A stretch of 64,000 nucleotides of DNA from NCBI RefSeq assembly GCF_009730915.1, contig NC_052475.1, positions 24,737,016 to 24,801,015 of the forward strand, written 5' to 3'. Origin of the DNA: Dioscorea cayenensis subsp. rotundata (Eukaryota > Streptophyta > Magnoliopsida > Dioscoreales > Dioscoreaceae). A program made the translations under genes and the position numbers. This document shows positions 54,460 to 64,000 of this stretch, piece after piece; within the stretch, counting starts at the first letter, position 1; every line of letters starts with the position of its first letter. The notes below the pieces were generated by a model. It did not search any database and had not been told where the DNA came from. It saw only the letters and a program-made list of their open reading frames with translations.

Positions 54460-54850
54460 TACTTAAATCATCCAGCAGAAATGTAGAAAGGTTTGAAAAC
54501 CACTCCTTCCTTCATGTATGAACTATTCTTGACAGCCTTTGCTAATGCATGGGCTGCATGGTTGCCTGACCTTCTAATAAATTGGATTTTGAGATAACAA
54601 TAGAGCAAAACAGTCATCTAATACTAAAACCAACATAAAACCATGAGAATAAGCTTGCTTAAAAAAATTCATGATAATACTCTTGAAATTTGATTCTAGA
54701 TCAACATAGTAAAATCCATTCCTTAATAACCACTGCTAAACCCAAGCGTTGTGTTGTGTGAGCGGAATGGATCCATGAATTGCACCTTTGAAAGCACAAG
54801 AGGCATCCCAGACAATGGCCCCATAAAAAGATGATGATAGACATGATTAA
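54460..54850 (-). mobile_element. LINE-type RNase H fragment
   Basis: On the minus strand, pieces read GAIVWDASCAFKGA, then NGFYYVDLESNF, then, in another frame, RRSGNHAAHALAKAVKNSS. This order is the RNase H-like domain at the end of plant LINE polyproteins. The frame is broken at least once, so it is a dead copy, distinct from the plus-strand one at 21348. Confidence 0.65.
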
Positions 54851-55339
54851 ACATTATGAATTGTGGAAAACTTTATCTCTAATCTTTTATGTAGACACCT
54901 TCTGCAAATACAAAATAGGTTTCTTTCTGCTGTATGCAAAAGACATTAATCTTTATTGCCCACTTAAAAAAAAGGGGTTCAATATTTACTGCCCATGATT
55001 TTACTAAAATAAAAAAGCACCATGGTTTAATCTTCACATGAGACCAGCCAGAAAAGGATTGTCCGTGGGCTACACTTGGTAAACTTGATTAAGCCACCAG
55101 TTTCAGCAAACATTAAATAAGAGCATTCAAATACAACACAAATCTCCCTCATATCAATCTAGATTCTTATGCTAAACTTATGATATGCTAAAGTGATTAT
55201 ACTTCAAAAATTGATAGAGACTGAAGTTCCTCTCCACTCACATAATAAGGATGAAACCAAGTCAGTCGAAGACCTTCTAAACAGCCTGCTCATTGAAAAT
55301 ATTGCAACTTGCAACTTGACGTGAAAAGAGCATTTACAC
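54851..55339. other. 3' flank of the EMG1 gene
   Basis: No gene is seen; the EMG1 3' UTR on the minus strand is expected here. Confidence 0.5.
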
Positions 55340-57742
55340 TTACAGGATCTTCCATTTCTGCTCGAGTGCAGTGCAAATACGATTTATGCAGCAGGCAGCA
55401 CTCAATGGGTAGCCAGAAACTGCAAACAGAAAGATGATAAACTTAAGATAAATATTTTAAGGACCTTGATTTAACATCTAGACACTGCTCATGAGTATAG
55501 AAAAAATAAAAGGACGGCCTTGTGGATTATCTGTTCTTTTATTGACTAAAATAAATCATTCGAATTCTACTAGTATATAAAGGCAACATTTCAATTAAAG
55601 CCTCAAACATTGTTATTTTCAAATACATGCTCATATAAATCTTCAAGGAGTATCACATTTAAGCACACCTGATATGTAATCATCTGTGTTTTCATTGCTT
55701 ATCTTTCCATGGGCCATAGCACCAACCTTGAAATATTATTAGCAACAAGAGAGAACATGAGCCAATATAATAAGCATGCTTATGGAATATCCACAGCAAT
55801 GAAATGACTGGATATGCATACCACAAAGACAAGGGTAGCGTCATCACTGGCAGCAGCAACATAATCCTTCAACTGGACCAACTTCTCTGAACTATATGAA
55901 AGACCTAATGTCCCAGCGGATAATTCAGCAATGATCCATAAAAAAAAAATGATAATTGGTGATGTTTCTAAGGCAGAAATAAATCCTTACCTATTATCCG
56001 AGAATTGACTGGCAAATATCGAGTAACTGGGTTCTTTATCACATTGAGAAGCTTATCATGTGATCCTGTAGTGGTAATGCTCAACTTTTGAAGTAATTGC
56101 ACTGTAAGAGGAAATTAAAACATTTCAATTTCTACGAACAGAGGAAACAAGCATGAAGAGTAATGAATAGACAAACTATGTTGAGATTAATCATGTGAAA
56201 GACTTGCTTACACATGAGACCAGAAAATCGTTTGATTGTTCGGGGCATGCGGACATTTGGTTTAACCTCAAAGAGGACCCCTTTCTCTGTTCTAACATAT
56301 AAAGCCTGCAGCCTCCCAGCTTTAGTTAGGGGGCTATCCAATATGGCAAGAAGAGCCTGACACAGATTAGTAAGAGTGTGCATTAAATAGATAAACTCAT
56401 AATCACTAATACTGCAGTAATCCTGAATTCTGTAGCTTCTTGGCTTGCATTATATGATGGACTACTTCAGAAGCATCAACTGATATTCTTCACAAATTTA
56501 TGTTGTGATTCAGAAACTAGCACGAAGAGAAGCAAGGCTAAATATTATAGTACACTACCATCCAATATTCACAGAACATATCACTACACCGGAAAGAGAA
56601 AACTACTTTTTTTTTTAATTGAAATCTAAGCCATCATTTGAAAGATTATATATGCCGTTGACAAATTCTGACATAGACCAGACAAATCACGACATAACAC
56701 ACTAAGCCAAATTGACTAGCTCAATTTTGGTTCATTCGTTTATTGCAGTTCCTGTAGTTCTTAACTCCCTAGTGTACAAAAATAGCCCTTTTATTACGAT
56801 ATAACAATTTATCAATGCATCAATATAATTATAAAACTGTGTAGCTGATACAAGTACTACCACAGAACATTGATATGGCAAATTGAAAGAACGCAACGTC
56901 AATAGCTTACATGATGAACAATGTCAGGTCTATAATCAGCTGGATTCAGGTTCTGCTTTCTAAGAAAGTTGCCATGATCATCTGAGTTCAAAAGTTGAAA
57001 ATTCTGCAAAAAAAGAAAGAAATATATGACACTAAATTAAGCACTAGAAATCAACATTGAAGTTCCCAGATCACCAAAGGCATGGATAAAAGAAGATGGC
57101 TATCCACAACAAATCTAACTCCAAAAGAGCAAATCTCTTCCCAAAACCCTACATAAACCCTAAATCAATACCTTATCCCAGAATCCTAAAAAGAAAACAT
57201 GAACATTAATAGGTAATGAGTGTTAACTAATCGAGACTCAAACAAGAAACAATAACCCCCAAACACGAGACCTTCCTCCAAAAACCCAACACACCATGAC
57301 CAATCTCAATCCTTAAAACCCTAGCGTAAAACCTTGAAAATTTTCTCCTTTATACAATTACAACCTTCACCATCTCGATTGATGAATAAACTCTCAAGTA
57401 TACGCCCCAATTAATCAAATCCTGATCTCCAAACCCTAGATAATCTCTAAGAAACCGCGAAAAAGGCGCCACCTTTCGTACCTTTCCAACCTTGCCAATC
57501 TCCAGAGAGGCCTTCTCGAGTATGAAGATAACATTAGGTTGCTTGGATTTCTCTACCGGCGCCACGCTAGGGATGCCGGGAAGCTCATCCAGGACAGCAT
57601 CCACCTTCTTCTCGTTCCCCGCCGCAACCTCCTCCTCCTCCTCTTCTCCTCCTCGCGCCACTTCTTCTTCTACTGCTTCTTCTCTTTGTTCCATCTTCCT
57701 CTTCTTGTGCTTCCTCCCCTTCACTGCGTATGGCCGCACCAT
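55340..57742 (-). CDS. EMG1: 18S rRNA pseudouridine N1-methyltransferase EMG1/NEP1
   Basis: SPOUT-class methyltransferase that modifies a pseudouridine in 18S rRNA and is needed for 40S subunit assembly in the nucleolus. Seven exons in transcript order: 57742-57482, 57003-56911, 56356-56212, 56101-55991, 55904-55822, 55726-55669, 55419-55340. All phases fit and give 276 residues. The start is MVRPYAVKG, followed by a basic patch (KGRKHKKRK) and an acidic run (EEEEEE) that precede the conserved domain from about residue 75. Family marks include FILEKASLEIGKVGK, LLNSDDHGNFLRKQ, LDSPLTKAGRLQALYVRT, FSGLM, VGAMAHGKI and the closing SGYPLSAA and ALEQKWKIL. Intact. Confidence 0.96.
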
Positions 57743-58299
57743 GGCTGATACTCCAAGCTTCACCTATGGCCGCCGTTACCACAAAGCTCGCTCGCGGCGC
57801 AATCTAGCAACATATGGCGGCCTCTACAATTTATTGTATTGATATTTATTATAATAATAATAAGTATTATTAAGTTGATGAATATATGTGCATATTGGTA
57901 GCATGAACAAATTTTAACAATAATAGTAAATTAAAAAAAAAAAAACAAATTTTAATCTTTTCTTTGTATGGTTTAGGAAAATAAGTAATAAATTTTAATC
58001 TTTTCCAGAGACAATTCCTGAGAATTTAAATTCTATAAAAAAATATTTTTTATTTTTTTTAAGACAAACAATGTGTTATTTGTGGGGAAGTCATGGTAGA
58101 CAATGTGTCATTTATATGAAATATTTTAGTGAGAGTAGCAAGAGAGGTTCCAAAGCTATCTTGTGATGGAAGGATTTTTAACCACAAATATAATAAGTTA
58201 AAAACACAAATATATAGATGAGTAAGGAACAAAACAGAAAAGGGCAACAACAACTACGAGTCCATCAGAAGTGGATACATAACACAAAAGACTATATAC
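57743..58299. other. EMG1 upstream region
   Basis: EMG1 5' UTR and promoter, with an (ATA)n tract near 57850-57870, then AT-rich DNA. No other gene is seen. Confidence 0.5.
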
Positions 58300-58903
58300 G
58301 AAGACAAAATGACAAAGCACTCAAAAGACAGAAAAAGAAAAAGGAGAAAAAGATGGGAAAACACAGAATTAGGAAATAATTGTTGTCCTTCAAGTGCTGG
58401 TGGAATCAATCGAACTACGCTAAAGCTCCTGAGTTGCCAACGAATTCTCAGCAAAGACAAGGTTTCTTTTAATTGTAGGGGTCATTTCCTCAAGCTTGGC
58501 CTTCTTTACAATATGAGCAACATTCACTCAGGTGATTATTAAATAATCAATTTTGCAAATAATAGAAAAATAAGAGAGTATATTGCAATTAAAAATGTGA
58601 TTGTTTTTTTTTCCAGTCAAACTGACCAACAAATTGCCCCGATGAGAAGGTTTCCAAGACCATGTAAATTTAAACAATTGTTTTCCCAAGAAGAGACCAA
58701 ATCTTTCTCAGAGTAGGAGGAATGAATGGGATATGGAACAAGCTAGTGAAATGTGACCAAATCCTTTTAGCAAACTAATAGGTAACCAGTAGGTTGTCCA
58801 TTATCTCCTCGGCCTCATATCAAAGTAAACAAGTTGTCTACGAGATTCCATTACAACCACACTTAGCTATAATATCCATTTGTTAGGATCTTCATGTCCC
58901 AAG
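58300..58903 (-). mobile_element. LINE relic, downstream part
   Basis: On the minus strand this continues the relic at 61277-61640 after the solo LTR. It shows remnants such as PFIPPTLRKIWSLL, typical of the zinc-binding region and tail of plant LINE reverse transcriptases, with many stops. The 3' end may reach about 58050, where a T-rich run could be an old poly-A tail. Confidence 0.55.
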
Positions 58904-61271
58904 TGTTATAACCAGGGTTTACTATAGATTGCTTTAGCCCATTGCTATAGATTTTTCGACCCCAGATCTGTAGCGATCGATCCCGTAGCAAACCCGGGTT
59001 ACATGAGAGGCTCGATTACAGTAGCGATCTGTTCTCGTAGAAGCTCGGTTTTGATAGCGACTTTCATTCTGTAGCAACCCGTTCCTGTAGCAGCACGATT
59101 TTCTCTAAAACCCTATCTTCTTCTTTTCTTCTCCTTCTTCTTCCCTACTTGGCTGAACCCTTCCCTCTTCCTAAATTCTTTTCCGGCGAGATTTTCCGGC
59201 GAGATTCTTGTCCTCTTCCTTCCTTCCTCACTCTTGAACTTGGTAAGCTTGGATTTATAGTTTCATACCGTATTTATTCTTGTATTTTTCTTGTTTTAGT
59301 TTTTTTTTAAACCTAGAATTTCTCCATGGATTTGCATGTTTGTAGGCTTAAATTGAAGCCATTGATTTGTTGTTCATGTTTGAGGATGCTTGTGGTGAGA
59401 TTTCTTGAATTGGTGTTGTAAATTTGGAGAAAAATCTTAGTTTTAAGGTCGGTTTTCTTTCGTAGCAATTCCGAGGTTACTCGTAGCACCGGCAATCTTT
59501 AGTTGTTTCTTTGATTTCTTTGGATTAGATTGAAGCTAAAAACCCCTAGAAACTCATTGGGAACCTTTTAAACCTAGTTTTGAGCCAACCCTAGGATCGA
59601 ATTAGGGTTGTTTGTTAGAAAAACTTGGGGTTTTCTTGTTTGTTTTCGTTTTTTTGCTAATTTTTTTGTTGTGATTTGTCATGCTTTGGCAAGGAGAAGA
59701 AGTCTTGGATCGAGGCAAAGGCTTAGCTGAGGAGTAGCTTGCGAGGAAGACAAATTTCCTTTTCGAGTGAGTGGAATTATTTAGCATAGCTTTTATTAGA
59801 AGAATGCCAATAGCTATATATTTATATATATATATATGCATATCATGTTTTTAAGTAAGTTTTATTGATTTATACTTGTTTGGTATTTTTGGTGAATGAT
59901 AGTTATTACTTGAGAAAAATCTTGGATGTCTCGTTTGGCATTTGAATTGTTATCGTGGGAATTGTGATTAATATACATATTCATGAGTTCGTGAAATCTT
60001 TATTTAGTATAAAACTTGAGAATTGTTGTGGAAACCTTTGTTTTTTTGTGAAATGTTAGGCTTGGAACAAATTTTTGGATTGTTGAAAGGAAAAAGGATT
60101 TCCATGTTGTTGCTTGTGTTGGGACTTGCAAATTATTTTTGTGTTAAAAAGTTTGGGCTTTGCTTATGTGTTTATCTTGTTCTCGTGCAAAATGGCCGAG
60201 GTATTCTTGATTTATGATTATGGATGGATATTGTACTCGAGTGGAGTTGTATTTTATTGTGGTGATTGTTTTGGTGATATCCTCTCTGCAGTAGGGCGGT
60301 CTTCACGGCCCGACCCTATTGAGGTGGCGTGTTGGCCGGCTGATTACTCGAGGGCCGATTCGGTGGGAGTGTAGAGCCCTGACTGGATATTCATCGGGTA
60401 GCCGAGTCACCAACCGGTGAACTGATGGGTCAACGTCAAGGGCATGAGTACCTTGGCGGCTCTGAACCTAGCCATGGCCACGGCGAAGGTTTAGAGAGTT
60501 TTCTAGACCATGTTATGTTGGGTGAGTGTTGGGTATTATGTTTGTTTCAAAACCATGTTTTATGATTTTTGTGTTGTAAACCCTAGTTGGGGTAAAAAGG
60601 GTTTTCTTGGTATTTTTATGCTGTTTTACTCCTTTTAAAGACTTCTATTATGCATGTTAAAGTTTCTAAACTGGTATTATTTTTGTAAAGCATGTATTTT
60701 GATGATTTGTTATTATTCTTACTGTTGGTGTATTTTTTTACGCTAAAGTTGTGCTAACCTCCCCTCACTGAGTAACTTGAGTTACTCATCCCTCTTTCTT
60801 CCTCCCAGACTGTTGCAGGTAGTAGGAGTGACTGTGTGGCAGCGTACTGGGCATTTACTACTATTCTATCATCTGTTGTATTTCCTTCAGTTCATGTATG
60901 TTGTTGTTGTCATGGAACATGTTATAAGACCTATGGATCCACTAGTGTGTACAAAACTTGTTGCATGGTTTAGTATTTAAATACTCTTAAACTTCTGTGT
61001 ATTACCATTTCCTACTATTGTTAGGGTGTTTCCCTGTGTATTTTTGTGAACCTCTATATTTTCTGTATCCTATTGTTGTTATTGTTGTTGTTGTTACTGT
61101 AGTTGTGTAACATTGTTTCTTTCTGTTCTATATCTGCGATATGTATATTGTTGAATTCCAGGTGTGTTGATTAGCCTTGCGGCATCCTGAGGGTTGAGTG
61201 GCGGGGTATCCCTCCTCGGGATTGCTGCGGCGATTGTCGCGTCCCGTGGGCCCGCGGGTCGGGGCGTGACA
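58904..61271. mobile_element. Solo LTR of an LTR retrotransposon
   Basis: A 2,368-bp segment that starts TGTTATAACC, ends GGGGCGTGACA and is flanked by the 5-bp repeat CCAAG at 58899-58903 and 61272-61276. There is no second LTR and no coding interior, so it is a solo LTR left by recombination between two LTRs. Its length suggests a large Ty3/Gypsy-type family, but the superfamily is not proven. It sits inside an older LINE relic, so it is younger than that LINE. Confidence 0.88.
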
Positions 61272-61276
61272 CCAAG

Positions 61277-61640
61277 CAAGCCAATTAAAAATTTTAATTT
61301 TAAGGGGCAGACACCTTTCTACGAAGGTTTGCTAAGGGGACATTGTAGCCTACCATCATTTAGAAAAAAGTAAAAGGATTTGATTGTGAAGGTTCCGTTT
61401 GAGTTCCATCTCCAAAATCTTGAATTTGAGCCTTCTAATATCATGGAGTTGATGTGGTTTTGGAGAGAATGAAGGTTGTTATTGAGGTAGATATATGGCA
61501 TTAAAAAGAAATCATGAATAGTAATAAAAGGGGGTTTGTCCAACATGAAAAAGGTCTAGCCTGATGTTTTTGGGTGCTTTCCTTTCTAGCCGTCTATCAA
61601 GGCAAAGCATTGTGATTTTGCCATTCTTTACCATTGAATC
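61277..61640 (-). mobile_element. LINE relic, upstream part
   Basis: On the minus strand the reading includes VKNGKITMLCLDRRLE and then WRWNSNGTFTIKSFYFFLND, the start of the zinc-binding domain that follows reverse transcriptase in plant LINEs. It stops at the solo LTR and picks up again at 58903. It is a dead copy; the 5' limit is approximate. Confidence 0.75.
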
Positions 61641-62412
61641 AGTCCCTTGAAGGAAAACATGCTGATTTTTTATAATGTTTTTCTAGAGAAAAGTTTTTTT
61701 ATTTGACGAGATATAGAGAAGCACTTCCATGTGCTCTGAATAATTGAAAGAGATCATTTGTGACTAATACCATGTCCTTTCAAAACAGAGCTTCTACCAC
61801 TATTTACCTAAGAGGATTTGAATGATTGAAGTCTTGTAAGTTTATCATGCTCCATTCGCTCTAGTCCTTGGATTTGCATATTTGTGACTAAGACACTTAG
61901 AACGAATATACCCCTACTGTTCCAAAAGAAGTTCCTCTCTGACATTCTCAAAAAAATTTATATTAGTTGACTGAGGCCAACATTACTAATTACCATAACT
62001 AACTTTCATCACCATCTCTCATAAAAATTAGTCAGTCAATTATGTGAAGTGATTATTTAGTCTCTGGTTTATTTATTTATTTCATTTTAAATTTTTATTA
62101 ATATGCAGATACAATGACGTCACATACAAATATTTTATTTGTTAAAAAAAATAAAATAACAATAATAATAAGTATTATTATAATAAAAGAAAAAGGCTTT
62201 TGTGAAAATAATATATATTGATAAATAAAAAACTCCGATAATTCGTATTGTTTTCACTGATTGGTTTAAAATAGAATAAACGAGACCGGTTTATTTCAAT
62301 TAATGAGCCGAACCAACCCAAAAGGCCGAATAGCTTCATCACTTCCTTGGGTTCTTGTCTTTCCATTCATTAGGTTTTCCAGCATTGAAGATCGGAACTC
62401 CGGCAGAAGCCC
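61641..62412. other. Spacer and TGH promoter
   Basis: The first part may still be old LINE sequence. The region from about 62040 is AT-rich, then becomes the TGH 5' UTR. No other gene is seen. Confidence 0.5.
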
Positions 62413-64000
62413 ATGGACGGAGATGAGGAGGACCACGTCTTCTATGGCACACCGATCGAGCGAGAAGAGGATACCTCCACTCGCAAGCGCAAGGCGGCCG
62501 CCGACGCGGGCCAGCTCCGCTCCCTCCCCGTTTGGAAGCAAGAGGTCCCTCCATTGCTCTGATTTCTTTCAGTTCCCTTGATTAGCTTTAGCTCCGTATT
62601 TGGTTGCTGGATGGTTGAATTTTGTGATTACTGATCATGGATAGGATTTTTATGTTAAGAAGCAATTCAGTCTTTGGGAATTGTTACATAAACTTTTACT
62701 TTTTTTATTGATTTCGTTGGCGTTGGTTTAGTTCAAGACATTTTTATTGGTTGCTTTCACGAATCGGTTGATTTTGATGTGCTGTGTTTCTTGTGAATGA
62801 TTTGTCTGATGTCGGATAGACTTCCAAACTTGTGCTGTTTATGGAGATGTGATTCATTCATGGGATTTGATGTTGGGGTTGCGGTGTAATACTCAATACG
62901 CCTTGAGTTGGTTACTTTAGTTTTCAAATTTTGAATTTTGTATTACTGCTATTCAATTTTCAATTGAATTCTGTAAATTTTGCAATTCTTTGTTTTTCTC
63001 TGTTTTATTGGGTTGCATTTATTCAAGTTACAAGGAGAGTGCAGTCGAAGATTCTATTTTTTGGTTCCTTTGGCTTTTATATGAACTTCTGGTTAATTAT
63101 TGATGAAAATCCAGGTGCGAGATGAGGAAGGTCGTAGAAGATTTCACGGTGCTTTTACTGGAGGGTTCTCTGCTGGCTATTACAACACTGTTGGCTCAAA
63201 AGAGGGTGTGCTACACTGAGATCTAGAAACTTGAAATTATGGCTGAATTTTTATGGCTTTGAATTTCAGAGAACTAATTGAAAGCTTTCCAGGATGGACT
63301 CCGCAGACATTTACTTCATCACGGAAGAACAGAGCTGAATTTAAACAGCAGAGTATATACCAATTTCTAGATGATGATGAGATAAAGGTACTGAAATAGA
63401 CATTCAAATTATATTAGTCTTTCAATCAATATTCTTTTACTTCTTGCCTTTATATGTACAGTGAGGGGTATTTCATGTGTTTTGATTAGGTAATAATTGA
63501 GAAGAAATAATTTTAAATAGAATGGGGTTGAAATTTTTACGCTAAACAATGAGTAGTTATTATATTTCTGGATGCATAAGGATACACAATATGTAGTGGC
63601 TACGTATGTTTAATATGAACAGCATAATGGCATGCTTACTTGAGGAAGAAAATATCATAAAGTCATGTGAGCATTGTCTGTATGTAAACCATCTGTACTT
63701 CAAAGAATTTTCAGAAAGATCACACATATAGCTGACTTATGTGCAGAGTATGCTCTTTTCAAACTTACATAGGAAGTAGTTCAACACTCATTTTATATCA
63801 TGGCTGGCTATTCTTTTCTATGTAAATAGCCGGGGATGCATATTAGGAGAGTAGGGATGTATTGAGGGAGCAAATTATGTACAATTGTACCTGTTCCAGT
63901 GGTTTTGAGCTCACTAAAGGTGTTTCCCCTTATTATATTGATTCTTCAATTAATTCTTCCATAAATTGTGTTGTTTTGTTATTAATCAACAATATCTCTT
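62413..64000 (+). CDS. TGH: TOUGH (TGH), G-patch RNA-processing protein, 5' part
   Basis: Nuclear RNA-binding protein with G-patch and SWAP domains; in Arabidopsis it is part of the miRNA-processing complex and affects vascular development. Exons in the window: 62413-62544, 63115-63205, 63293-63387, in phase, ending in ...FLDDDEIK, with an intron running to the right edge. Visible family marks: [20 protein letters not shown] at the start, [10 protein letters not shown] at the end of exon 1, then [39 protein letters not shown] and YQFLDDDE. Only the first 106 residues are present; the G-patch itself begins with the [21 protein letters not shown] segment in this family. The start codon follows a GC-rich leader. 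Confidence 0.93.

Noticed and set aside
60023-60374. Open frames inside the solo LTR
   Set aside because: They lie wholly within LTR sequence, which is not expected to code for protein.

Overview
This is nuclear DNA from a flowering plant. Genes have many introns with GT-AG borders, intergenic DNA is very AT-rich, and most gene-free space holds transposon relics. The MAP kinase N-terminus, the last base of miR168 and the polyketide synthase suggest a monocot outside the grasses. That placement is inference; the species cannot be named from sequence alone.

Layout. 1-122: possible exon of a minus-strand gene running off the left edge. 1029-7280: a complete-looking Mutator-like transposon (MULE) with 150-bp terminal inverted repeats and a perfect 10-bp target duplication. 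7560-8982: GC-rich, hAT-like relic with a strong palindrome. 11291-16495: TDY-type (group D) MAP kinase, 11 exons. 17442-20351: protein with two dsRNA-binding domains (DRB family), with a one-base frame slip in its long exon. 21348-21680: LINE-type RNase H fragment. 24593-24716 (-): MIR168 precursor with its own TATA box. 25079-25575 (-): LINE 3' end. 26690-27110: tandem array. 27760-31153: weak, unrecognised transcription unit. 31365-33098: thylakoid-lumen cyclophilin (CYP26-2 type). 34736-41603: NMCP1/CRWN1 nuclear lamina protein, 8 exons. 43435-45181: secreted LRR protein (PII-2/RLP29 type). 49120-49696: short hAT element with an 8-bp target duplication. 50182-51445: type III polyketide synthase with an altered active site. 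51566-54850: SINE and LINE relics. 55340-57742 (-): EMG1/NEP1 18S rRNA methyltransferase, 7 exons. 58300-61640 (-): LINE relic interrupted by a 2.37-kb solo LTR (58904-61271). 62413 to the right edge: start of TGH (TOUGH), a G-patch RNA-processing protein.

The genes do not form a cluster with one pathway. Two neighbours, the DRB gene and MIR168, both belong to small-RNA biology, and TGH at the far end is also linked to miRNA processing. This may be chance.

The most interesting items are the polyketide synthase (catalytic Cys, His and Asn kept, but several pocket residues changed), MIR168, the complete MULE with three one-base homopolymer slips in its catalytic region, a similar slip in the DRB gene, and a SINE family present in two diverged copies. 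I did not find a convincing wholly new biological system.
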